Below, in pieces: positions 9,001 to 14,783 of a DNA stretch of 64,000 nucleotides. A program made the position numbers and the translations under genes. The DNA lies in the NCBI GenBank assembly GCA_031292355.1, contig JARLHI010000032.1, forward strand, positions 1-64,000. The letters are read 5' to 3'. Under the pieces are notes generated by a model. It did not search any database and was not told the origin of the DNA. It saw nothing but the letters and a program-made list of their open reading frames with translations. The DNA is from Candidatus Obscuribacterales bacterium. Its GTDB lineage: Bacteria > Cyanobacteriota > Vampirovibrionia > Obscuribacterales > Obscuribacteraceae. Numbering within the stretch: position 1 is the first letter of the stretch; every line of letters begins with the position of its first letter.

Positions 9001-11859
9001 GCCGCCTGTGGAACTTAACGAAATAGTGCCACCATTACCGCCTGATTGAGCTATTTGTGAAATGCCAGTTGTGCTAGTTCCTTGTCCTACAGGTGAGGCT
9101 GCACCCCCGGCTCCCGAGACATCTACATTTCCTGTTGTGATTGAACCGCCACCGCTGACAGAGATGGTTGCTGGAGTCTGAGCAGTCGTGATTGTGCCGG
9201 AAGATAATGTTTGACCACCAAATGCTCCTCCGGCCATCAAGTTGCCAGTGCTGATTGCGCCGTTGGCGAATGTCGTCGGTGCAGTGAAATTACCGGAACC
9301 GGCTTGTACAGCGCCATTGATGATGTTAACGGTGCCCGTGCCGCCCGTGATCTGAGGAGCTCCGACGGCGAGAGTAATGTTGCCGGGAGTGATACCATTA
9401 ACGATCCCATTAACTGCCGCGGCTGCAGGAGCTGCACTTGTAGTGATGTTGCCAGTTGTGATAGCGGTGCCGCTATTTGCTCCAGCTACTACTAAAACGT
9501 TACCGTTGGCTGTCGACGAAGAAGTGTTTATATTGCCAACCGTAATGGTTCCGGTTCCCGCGGTGGTTCCAGCGTAGGCCACTAATGTAGCGTTACTTCC
9601 ATTGGTGGTGATGGTATTTGTACCAGCGTTAATGCTACCACCAGCGGCATTGCCACCAGATATGGTGATGGTCGAAGTCGTGTCGTTCGTGCCTGTAGAC
9701 GCACCTGATGATGCAAAGTTAGCGCCGGCAACGACCGTGAGCGCCGCGCTGTTCAAATTGCCAGTTATCGTTACATTGTTTGATGCCACTAGTGCAAGAG
9801 CACTACCAGCTACACTTATTGCTCCGACTGTCAAACTGCCGCCGGTATTGTAGTAGGTGGGGTCGCCAGAAATGTTTTGCGTGCCCAGAATCAAATTCTG
9901 CGTGGCTGCTGTGAAGTGCGAAGAGCCGGCAGTCGTGTTGACGACACCAGTAACATTGCCGAGATTAGCCGTGACGGCTCCAGACCCGGCATTGATATTC
10001 AATTGCTGCGAAAGTAAATCGCCACCCTTTAATATCGTTGCAGCACTTCCATTATATGTAGCGTCTCTAAACGAAATAGCGCCCTGGGTTGCTGACACCG
10101 TACCGCCGGTATTTGTCAGAGTGATATTTTGAGTGTATGGAGCATTAAATTTGATGCTGCCGCCGCTTGCGACAATGCTTCCACTATTACTGAATTGACC
10201 GGTGCCTGAGGTCAAACTGATGCTATGCCCTCCAATGAATGCACCGCTTCCAGATGACAGCGACGAATTCGTGATGGCGCCGCCCGAGGCAATCGTCAAC
10301 AGACCAACGGAGGAAATCGAACCGTGATTAACAACACTGTTGATGACATTCAAACTCAATGAGCTTGAATTGCTCAAGCCGTTCAATAAAGAGCTAGCCG
10401 CTGAATCGTTAATAACGCCTGAATGACCGACACTCAAGCTGCCAAGGTTAAGCACCGAGCCAGTGTTTGATGAATTTTGTAATGCCGTCAGAACACCATA
10501 ATCACGAACTGAACCCGTGACTGTAAAAGGATTGCTGGAAGTGAAACCGACAACATCGATGACGACGTTCTTTGGCACGACTAATGACGTGATGTTCTGT
10601 CCGCTGGCTGCGGTAAACGAAGCTGTACCACCATCGGCTGCGCCGTGAGTAGAAAGAAGCAGTGTTTGCGAGCCACTGCTCATTACCTGACCCAATGCCA
10701 AATATTCGGCAGCGGTCAAATGTTGTCCAGATGTAATCGAGATTTGTTGTCCGCCAACAATTTGACCAGAGTTATTGAGTGAGCCACCCACTGTAATGGT
10801 TACAGGCGCCGCGTTGGTTGCGGTAAACGTGGCTTGGCTGGAGTGCAAATTCAGTACAATGCCACTACTTGTGGAACTGCTTGGAGTTGAACTCGATGTT
10901 GTTGTTGTTGTTGTTGTGGTACTAGCAGTGGTGCTACTGTTTGTCGTCGTGGTGGACGCCGTATTTACACTGTGATTGCTACCAGTTCCTGTGCCGGAAT
11001 TACCGCCAGTCGTATTTGAAGCGTTGGCAGAATGATTAGAGCCAGTGCCATTTTGATTGGAGGAACCAGACGAAGATGTGCTGGATGCGTTAGAAGCCGT
11101 GTTGTTTTGACCGGCATGATTGCCGAACAAAAAGAAGTGGTTAGAAGATTGTCCACTGGTCGATCCAGATGTTGTGGAAGTTGACGTTGCCGAATTCAGC
11201 CAGTTATTGCCGTGTGGAGCAATGGTAGGGACGTTGTTTGCAGCACTAACACTATTGCCGCTGCTACCGCCGTTGGTACCTGCATTTGTGCCACTGGGCG
11301 CATTCGAATTATTTGAGGAATTGCTGTTGCTGCCATTAGTATTGGAGCCAACTGGAGGAGTGCTGTGATAAACAAGCACCTTGGGCTGATTTCCACTGGC
11401 TGAATTGCCAGAATCTGATGAAGGAACCTGAATGCCGAGAGTGTGGGAGTTTGTGGGTTGTGTGGGGGTAGACGAGCTTTGTTGAGTGGGGATTGATTTG
11501 GGGTTCGTGCTCGCTTCCATCAAGCGCATTACTGGTGAGGTGTAATGCACATGCACTGGAATCGTCGGAGCGGCTATCGAAGCAGCAGCTGCCGCTGCCG
11601 CCGTCATCGCCGCATTGTGATGTCCGTTGTAAAAAGCGAAGTGATGATGGCCAGTACTTGTAGCAGCAGATGCTGCCGCACTGGCGTCATGATGTCCGGT
11701 GTAAGGCAAGGTGACATTGATGGCATGCGTATGAGCGTTCGCCTGCGCTGTCATGTCTGGCATCGTATGTGCCCAAACTAACATCGGCTGCCCGAGAGCG
11801 ACCAGCGCGCTTGCTGCTGCCGAACAGATGGACCTGCTACTCTTCAAAACTGACTCCAT
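1..11859 (-). CDS. giant secreted beta-strand-repeat (FHA-like) surface protein, C-terminus beyond window
   Basis: One minus-strand frame is open from 11859 to the left edge, at least 3953 codons. I read 1-1533 codon by codon and sampled the rest, and met no stop. The N-terminus (MESVLKSSRS, then a hydrophobic stretch ending LVWA/HT) is a plausible Sec signal peptide. Then come a His/Ala-rich part with GHH clusters, a Ser/Thr/Asn-rich stalk (residues about 163-330), FHA-like beta repeats, a glycine-rich spacer (about 956-1176), and from about residue 1300 on short Gly/Asn/Thr repeats such as GVTITTPSLTN and SITGxVxDPN. These look like a secreted beta-helix adhesin or surface-layer protein. 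No anchor or secretion domain is visible; it would lie beyond the window. ATG 11859 lacks a good ribosome site; an in-frame ATG at 11928 would add 23 residues. Many plus-strand ORFs here are shadows. Function is inferred from composition only. Confidence 0.85.
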   Translation of the reverse strand, partial: MESVLKSSRSICSAAASALVALGQPMLVWAHTMPDMTAQANAHTHAINVTLPYTGHHDASAAASAATSTGHHHFAFYNGHHNAAMTAAAAAAASIAAPTIPVHVHYTSPVMRLMEASTNPKSIPTQQSSSTPTQPTNSHTLGIQVPSSDSGNSASGNQPKVLVYHSTPPVGSNTNGSNSNSSNNSNAPSGTNAGTNGGSSGNSVSAANNVPTIAPHGNNWLNSATSTSTTSGSTSGQSSNHFFLFGNHAGQNNTASNASSTSSSGSSNQNGTGSNHSANASNTTGGNSGTGTGSNHSVNTASTTTTNSSTTASTTTTTTTTSSSTPSSSTSSGIVLNLHSSQATFTATNAAPVTITVGGSLNNSGQIVGGQQISITSGQHLTAAEYLALGQVMSSGSQTLLLSTHGAADGGTASFTAASGQNITSLVVPKNVVIDVVGFTSSNPFTVTGSVRDYGVLTALQNSSNTGSVLNLGSLSVGHSGVINDSAASSLLNGLSNSSSLSLNVINSVVNHGSISSVGLLTIASGGAITNSSLSSGSGAFIGGHSISLTSGTGQFSNSGSIVASGGSIKFNAPYTQNITLTNTGGTVSATQGAISFRDATYNGSAATILKGGDLLSQQLNINAGSGAVTANLGNVTGVVNTTAGSSHFTAATQNLILGTQNISGDPTYYNTGGSLTVGAISVAGSALALVASNNVTITGNLNSAALTVVAGANFASSGASTGTNDTTSTITISGGNAAGGSINAGTNTITTNGSNATLVAYAGTTAGTGTITVGNINTSSSTANGNVLVVAGANSGTAITTGNITTSAAPAAAAVNGIVNGITPGNITLAVGAPQITGGTGTVNIINGAVQAGSGNFTAPTTFANGAISTGNLMAGGAFGGQTLSSGTITTAQTPATISVSGGGSITTGNVDVSGAGGAASPVGQGTSTTGISQIAQSGGNGGTISLSSTGGNVSTGYLRSYGGGGAGGFANADPGGNGGNGGTITINATAGTVSVGGDINASGGGGGASAGGSGAAYGGGNGGAGGTITINDAKADVAITGPVLVAGGGGGSGNSSGSSDYRSGGGAFGGGGGGGDGGPGGGGIYGGGGSSNYGSGGGGGYFGGGAAAGNDFLGISGGATIAATGVANPGTLGAGGEGNYGYGGAFGQGAQLAAGVAMAGSSNKAGAAGAGGTVTITGRNVAVSGTVGSYYGSLAGVGTPNPFTTQNTSLTTTTANQYSGYSVSALGTGGKVAITTSAGYLNNQQYFDNANYASTTAYANSGILSGSYTTAGTTVAPTITVNSTAQTSPLAAGSIANGVGALNIIESGVTVTLLGTENITPAERVALVQTVYNGGQTLTLSSNGASGGQGYAIGGGSFTVATANLPSSGVFSTLVLPANVTETDTLASTTYNTSSVVNGTLNLTAANSTFITPSLTLGANAVLAESTGTLDIQSNGTANALALAFGAGSSITAPGALSFNGTTAGAVTTSTTGAGSVISGSVATPGTINLNIGTGAGSLTAASLVGTVTDPSAPGTTSGAVTISDASANPLIIGTFKSSGAVSLANTLGNITDNGAITAGSTFSATAGGNITNNGGITAATTAQLTSGTVASITNAAALSAGTGITIQTTALNNSAAIFTTQGDINILHGSAGGPIIVDNSSSITDAKGNINFNGTGTGTTGQVTIAALGGVLGTISSSPAGGATMGFVNLNVGGSTATVNAASITGCVEDPNNTASGTVNIAVTSGALSVGNFNATALAASTFTATDTNSAISTCGNITSGGALGLNAATGITNTFALTSNTGNISLIDSAAAGTITNSGTIHAGASAVLTSGNTGNINNSAAITGGTSIAITTPSLTNSSTITATTGNVGIQSNNGAFSLNVANTGTIQATVGNINFDGTTTATPGSITITGGPSVGTLVANGTTGVNGIVNLNMGHNTASVNQALITGLVQDPNANLASGDVTITANSGTLSVGSFNAILADGINHIFTATDTTGSLTTAGAIHATGNITLSAANSVSSVAALTSNAGSVNISDSTSAGTITNSGVISANQAANLTSGTGGSIGNTAAITGGTGVTITTPSLTNNARITATTGTLEVQSNGASNALTVVNVSNNSIFSAGSAATPGTVNFNSTANAGQITMTGGFGAITDNAVSPNFGTGGVNFFGGTNPVNVAVNSITGCVGGSGNPFNVSVATGNLAFGGVSSAGPINLNANGSAAGSIIFCHSITSGTSLTATSGTAGSVTELTGVNVSAPIVTITTPTLTQNTNGAGITSSISATAGDLTIQSNGTNNSLTINQGTGASLSGSANVNFNQNVTGSRGSVTFGNGGANNNGTGNISSGTGTVNLNIGTGTATVIASSITGCVHDPEFGTIASGSVNITAASGILNVGNFNTAALGTSTFTATDTAGSIITCGNITSAGALALHAATGITNAFALQSTGSTVTLNNTASAGTISNSGTITAGTTVALTSGATGTVSNSGGVTGGSGVTITTPSLTNSNSIVASSGNVVIVSNEADKALTVANTGTIQATAGNILFNNNGVGTSGQITITGGPTAGILVANGTTGLNGTVGLNIASGATGSVNQSSITGTVSDPNAATVATGNVTIIANSGNLQIANFNTTTPGGATFNATNTTGSISTGVGNITSINDLNLTAATGISNGTTTTTGIQLRSNTGNVVLKDTLASGTILNNGVIIAGQTANLTSGGSGSINNLAAITGGTGVTITTPSLTNNARITATTGTLEVQSNGASNALTVVNASNNSIFSAGSAATPGTVNFNSTANAGQITMTSGFGTITDNAVSPNFGTGGVNFFGGTNPVNVAVNSITGCVGGSGNPFNVSVATGNLAFGGVSSAGPINLSANGSAAGSIIFCHSITSGTSLTATSGTAGSVTELTGVNVSAPIVTITTPTLTQNTNGAGVTSSIAATGGDLTIQSNGTNNTLTINQGTGASLSGSANVNFNQNVTGSRGSVTFGNGGANNNGTGNISSGTGTVNLNIGTGTATVIANSITGCVHDPEFGTIASGSVNITAATGTLNVGDYNSTGSVTATDTNGALTTCGNITATVGINLTAATTVTNNFALKGGSNVSLTDSTAAGTIVNAGTINAGNTAILNSGTAGSINNSAAITGALGVQIGSPSVTNSSTITANTNNILIEGNEAGNALTFANTGAVQATTGSILLNATGANHSGNITVTGGPGAGTLVGATGVALNINGSTANVNQASITGLVGEQNGGAAAGAVSILVNSGNLQVGNFLVTNGATDTFSATNTTGSISVNTQHIISNGALSLTAATGITNNQTLTSNAGNVSLVDTSSGGTINNSGSIGANQAAILTSGATGSITNTGAITGGTGVSITTPALSNNATVKATTGILEIQSNGSGSALTVTNVSNASVFSAGSAGTPGTVDFNSTANPGQVTMTGGLGIITDNAVSPNFGTGGVNFFGGANPVNVAVNSITGCVGGSGSPFNVSVVTGNIAFGGITNGGVVSVDASNGGANTTGSVIICHNITATTSFTATSGNAGSVTELTNVAVSAPTIAVNTPTLIQQAGSSMTATTGNITVASNNAAHTLTVDQATGSSLTDSNTGASVNFNTTANPGNVTFGTVAAGYGVGNITAGDGTSGFVNLNIGTGTATVIANNIIGCVHDPEYASLTSGAVSITAANGTLMVGNYNSSSTVAATDTNGALATCGPITAAGTITLTAGTNVTNSQTLDSTGSAVNMTSGTTGSINNSGIVIGQIGETLTTPSLTNSGTITASTLNVSIISNGAANALTVANTGNIQATSGSINFNGTAAANEGQVTITGGPTTGTLSAGAVVNLNIGASTASVNQSSISGLVQDPNAPGTPSGNVAITANSGNLNVGNFNTTNGASTFSATDTTGSVSVSGGNIKSNGSLTLTAATSITNPQALTSNNADVTLTANNTAGTINNSGAISAGTTANLTSGTAGSITNTAAITGATGVTITTPNLS
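2814..3759 (-). repeat. 946-bp near-identical direct repeat, copy 1
   Basis: This block matches 4758-5703 at a constant offset of 1944 bp. The offset was checked at four landmarks: aatattgacg, aaattgacgg, ggtaccaccg and aattctggcg. Counting by eye there are about 35-40 differences, mostly single bases. Sequence outside the block diverges much more. Confidence 0.85.
4758..5703 (-). repeat. 946-bp near-identical direct repeat, copy 2
   Basis: Partner of 2814-3759. The offset of 1944 bp is exactly 648 codons, so loss or gain of one unit keeps the reading frame. The high identity against diverged neighbours points to recent duplication or gene conversion. Confidence 0.85.
8331..8990 (-). other. 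glycine-rich spacer within the giant protein
   Basis: On the minus strand this encodes runs of glycine with Asn, Ser, Ala and Tyr (for example GGNGGNGGTITI and GGGGGGDGGPGGGG). It is comparable in style to glycine-rich surface proteins. It separates the N-terminal FHA-like part from the long repeat region. Confidence 0.75.
10870..11370 (-). other. Ser/Thr/Asn-rich low-complexity stalk in the giant protein
   Basis: The encoded segment is almost entirely Ser, Thr, Asn and Gly, including a run of about ten threonines near 10890-10920 and alternating GSNxN blocks. It follows the signal peptide and a proline/glutamine-containing linker, as expected of an extended, possibly glycosylated stalk. Confidence 0.7.
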
Positions 11860-12108
11860 TTTCGAAACTGCGTCCAGTTTCAAACTTAATTTTTGACCTA
11901 CACTCAAGAGCCTCGTGTGACGAGGCATTCACAGAAAGAACGCGAATGAACTAGCAGTCCTCAGAGGCTGCTCGTCTAAATGTAACTGATGCTTGTGAAA
12001 TTCATATGTGACTTTGACGATTTCCGCATAATTAGGTGGGGAATATCGGCTTTCCGACCGTTCATTCTGATTTTGTCTACAGGCATTTTCCTCCCTTTGC
12101 TTGAATGA
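11860..12108 (-). promoter_or_regulatory. leader region of the giant gene with two hairpins
   Basis: This is the stretch between the TPR gene and the giant gene. It holds a perfect hairpin at 11910-11926 (GCCTCG, loop TGTGA, CGAGGC) directly next to the alternative ATG at 11928. An imperfect hairpin lies at 11953-11972 (AGCAGTCC...GGCTGCT). Neither is followed by a T-run, so they look like leader structures and not terminators. A small ORF with a strong ribosome site precedes them. Confidence 0.4.
11976..12086 (-). CDS. possible 36-residue leader peptide
   Basis: An ATG at 12086 is preceded by GGGAGGAAA, the best Shine-Dalgarno sequence in this intergenic region. It opens a 36-codon frame (starts MPVDKIRMNGRK, ends TSISYI) that stops at 11976. 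The frame begins 22 bp after the TPR gene stop and ends about 116 bp before the giant gene start. The peptide is basic and matches nothing I recognise. It could be a translated leader that controls the giant gene, or a chance ORF. No conservation data are available here. Confidence 0.3.
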   Translation of the reverse strand: MPVDKIRMNGRKADIPHLIMRKSSKSHMNFTSISYI

Positions 12109-13122
12109 TCATTTGAATTTAGCAAACTGAGTCTCGTTCAAATGATGGAAGATTGCCTCCTTCTTTCGGCCGGTATTTTCCAGCGATGCTGCCTTTTTGA
12201 AGTTAGCGACTGCGTCTTGCAAATTGCCGAGATGCTCCTGGCTGTATGCCAGACCAAGAAGTGCATCTTCATTTTCTGGTTGCAATTGCAACGCCTTTTC
12301 GAAATTGACACTGCTTTCATTGAAATTGCCTTCGGTCAAATTTAAGTTGCCTAGACTAACAAGGGGCTCAGGATCATTAGCATTGGCTTTGATGGCCAGC
12401 TCGTACGATGCTCTTGCTGCGAGTTTATTGCCATTCGTTTCGAGCATCTCGCCTTTGAGCTGTGCGAGTCGCGGGTCCGCGCTGCCATCTTTGATCGCTT
12501 GATCGATTTGTTTGGTTGCTTTATCCACTTCTCCAAGTTTGAAATAGGCAGCAGCCAATCCCAGAATAAAATCGACGTTCTTCGGAGTTCGCCCATGCAT
12601 TTGCAAATATAGTGCTTTAGCTTTTTCCGGCTTGTCGCCGTTCAGATAGCATGACGCCAGCATCTGTTTGACGTCATCGCGTTCGGTTGCTGGCCCCTGA
12701 ATCTTTTCAAAAACTGTTGTCGCTTCAGCATATTTTTGATCCTTGTATAAGAGGGTGGCCAAGGTCGAAGAAAGGTTGTTGTCTTTAGGATTTAGAGAGA
12801 TTGCTTCCTTGTACTCTTCTTCGGCTCCTTGGAAATCCTGGATCTTTGTCAGAGCCTGGGCGAGCTCAGCGTGCGCCTGCCAGTTGCTTTTATCTAACGA
12901 AATAGCTGCCTTGAATTCGTCGATGGCATCGTGGACGGCACCATTAAAGAGAAACATTTCTCCCGCTTCAATCTTGTTTTTCACTACTTCAGTCAGTTTT
13001 TTGTCCCCGGCTAATGATGGTGCTTGCGCGAAGTAGCTAAGCAATGCAGTCGACGCGCATATAGCGAGGATCAGAGTTTTCCTAGAGTTAGGAAAACCAA
13101 ATGAATGCTTGTTCATTTGCAT
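12109..13122 (-). CDS. secreted TPR-repeat protein
   Basis: 337 residues. The N-terminus is a signal peptide (hydrophobic ILAICASTALLSYFAQA before a likely cut near SLA/GD). The rest is built from tetratricopeptide repeats: helices with spaced A, L, Y and G and a recurring pattern such as AxAxYxxAIxLxPxN (for example EEYKEAISLNPKDNN and FEKALQLQPENEDAL). TPR proteins scaffold protein-protein contacts; in the periplasm or on the surface they often help secretion or assembly. The start lies 6 bp after the stop of the upstream beta-barrel gene, so the two are co-transcribed, and the giant repeat protein follows in the same direction. I infer a role in its assembly or display; this is context only. 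The second Met, two codons in, is an equally possible start. Confidence 0.85.
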   Translation of the reverse strand: MQMNKHSFGFPNSRKTLILAICASTALLSYFAQAPSLAGDKKLTEVVKNKIEAGEMFLFNGAVHDAIDEFKAAISLDKSNWQAHAELAQALTKIQDFQGAEEEYKEAISLNPKDNNLSSTLATLLYKDQKYAEATTVFEKIQGPATERDDVKQMLASCYLNGDKPEKAKALYLQMHGRTPKNVDFILGLAAAYFKLGEVDKATKQIDQAIKDGSADPRLAQLKGEMLETNGNKLAARASYELAIKANANDPEPLVSLGNLNLTEGNFNESSVNFEKALQLQPENEDALLGLAYSQEHLGNLQDAVANFKKAASLENTGRKKEAIFHHLNETQFAKFK

Positions 13123-13128
13123 TTAGTT

Positions 13129-14532
13129 TTACAGCGAGCTGGGATTACCAAGTAATACTGGAGAAACAACGGCAGTTTCTGGAGGACGAGGAATGCACGG
13201 TAAATCCATGCCTGCTGGTCCGCGCAATAGCGGTCCTTCGCCTTGAGCAGTAGCAGGCGAGGTGTTCATGCTGGAAGCGACTTGACCAAGGACTGGCAAA
13301 CCGCCAGCTGGAAGCAATGGTGAATTTTGAGAAACAGCTGGCTCGACCTGTGGCAAAGCTCCTGAAGGAATTGGTGCCACGGCTGGTCCAGGAACATTGA
13401 GTGGTAGTGCTCCTGGTGCGCCAGGCACTTGTTGCTGTGGAGAATTAGGAGCAGAATTTGACGGTGGTACTGGCTCTCCGGTTGGCTGCATACCTTGAGG
13501 CAGAGCGCCCGAATCACGCAATTGCTCTCTCAACTTTTGTACTGAGTTGTAGTACGAAGGCTTAACCATGTTGAAGCGAAGCCCAGTATAAAGACGGAAG
13601 TCGAATCCGCTGATGCCTGGATAGTCATGCGATTGAAAGTTCCAAATCGGCTCTGCCCGAGTGAAAGCCACTAGATTTGGTATCTTTTTCGTCACGGGAT
13701 GTGAGACTTCAAAGTCACAGATTATGGCGTTGCCGCTAACTGGAGGAACCGCACCATTACCGGTACTGCGAAAGTTCGTAACCAGCGTTGTTACTGCTGT
13801 ATAAACCCAGCGACCATGACTGTGGAGTGCACCAATTGTATAGAAGGGGTCGATTTCACGAGTTGGAGCAACGAAATAGTCGCGACCGCGCATCTGCATG
13901 ATGATGCTGCCAAAGGCGACTGTGGTTGGATTTACAACACGGGTATAAGTGACGCCGGGCAAAAAGTCGAATTGATGCAGGTGATTGACCTGAAATAATT
14001 CTCTGGCTTGAAAGTCGAATTGCAACGTGGACTTCGTCCCCATTGGTACTTGCTGTCTGATACCCATAGAAATCGATTGGTCAGTAGGATTTGAGAGTCT
14101 GCCGTGCACAGCAAAAACGTCTTTGATCACAAACCAGTTAGTATAGATGCTTGTGTTTTTTGCGATGTTGTAGCCCAGAGTGATATTGGGTAGAACACGA
14201 AAAACATAATCTGAAGCTTTTGGATGCGACTTGAAAAAGACGTTTGATTCATATCTCTGCGAGGTTTCAGCCGTGAGATTGAACCACATGCGCTGCGGCA
14301 TTTTTTGAAATAGGTAGTAAGAAGGACCTGGATGAAAAAGCTCCTGCTCACGCTGGATGCCCACTGGTGTAACGTCTGTTGGATACAAGCTTGGCAGTGG
14401 TTGCGCCTGAGCGAGCGTGATTGGCGCGAAGCTTGTAGTCTCAGCGCTGAAGGCAGGAGAAGCGATGCCGCCTAACAATGTGAGGGCTGAAAAGGCTCCT
14501 GCAGCCTGGCTTTTCAACAAACTAAATTTCAC
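13129..14532 (-). CDS. putative outer-membrane beta-barrel protein
   Basis: 467 residues, GTG start with the ribosome site AGGAG five bases upstream. A signal peptide is followed by a region rich in alternating polar and aromatic segments (for example ESNVFFKSHPKASDYVFRV and SIYTNWFVIKDVF) that looks like successive outer-membrane beta strands with turns. The last 120 residues are Pro/Gln/Ala/Gly-rich and probably unstructured. It resembles the outer-membrane beta-barrel families of unknown function that are annotated from general fold, not a named porin. It heads the cluster with the TPR protein and the giant repeat protein. It could be the exit pore or the anchor for that protein, but no POTRA-type domain (expected of a TpsB transporter) is visible, so a classical two-partner system is not supported. 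Confidence 0.6.
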   Translation of the reverse strand: MKFSLLKSQAAGAFSALTLLGGIASPAFSAETTSFAPITLAQAQPLPSLYPTDVTPVGIQREQELFHPGPSYYLFQKMPQRMWFNLTAETSQRYESNVFFKSHPKASDYVFRVLPNITLGYNIAKNTSIYTNWFVIKDVFAVHGRLSNPTDQSISMGIRQQVPMGTKSTLQFDFQARELFQVNHLHQFDFLPGVTYTRVVNPTTVAFGSIIMQMRGRDYFVAPTREIDPFYTIGALHSHGRWVYTAVTTLVTNFRSTGNGAVPPVSGNAIICDFEVSHPVTKKIPNLVAFTRAEPIWNFQSHDYPGISGFDFRLYTGLRFNMVKPSYYNSVQKLREQLRDSGALPQGMQPTGEPVPPSNSAPNSPQQQVPGAPGALPLNVPGPAVAPIPSGALPQVEPAVSQNSPLLPAGGLPVLGQVASSMNTSPATAQGEGPLLRGPAGMDLPCIPRPPETAVVSPVLLGNPSSL

Positions 14533-14783
14533 TGTATCTCCTAGAACTCTGTTTTCCAGTTCTCAGTCGCAAGAAAAAATTTGCTAAGCGAGAATGTTTC
14601 GATTTTGAACTTGTCGAATCGAATCGCATAGACAGAAGTAAAGAGTCTAGCTACTTCCGAATATAGCTCCTAATTGTAATAAACAATCCTGTCACTAAAA
14701 CACGGAAATCAAGTTCTTTGTAAAAAGTTGTAATTGTCAAGCGTCGCTCGGGAACAAATGAGTCGGACTTTTGAAAAATTTCG

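Noticed and set aside
1..11400. Many plus-strand open frames of 60-215 codons across the left third (for example 7037-7684 and 6296-6868)
   Set aside because: They are antisense shadows of one minus-strand frame that stays open throughout. Their products are monotonous Val/Pro/Leu/Ala strings, as expected from the complement of Gly/Thr/Asn repeat codons.
13129..14532. TpsB-type two-partner secretion transporter
   Set aside because: No POTRA-like N-terminal domain is visible, and the barrel-like part is too short and different from FhaC.
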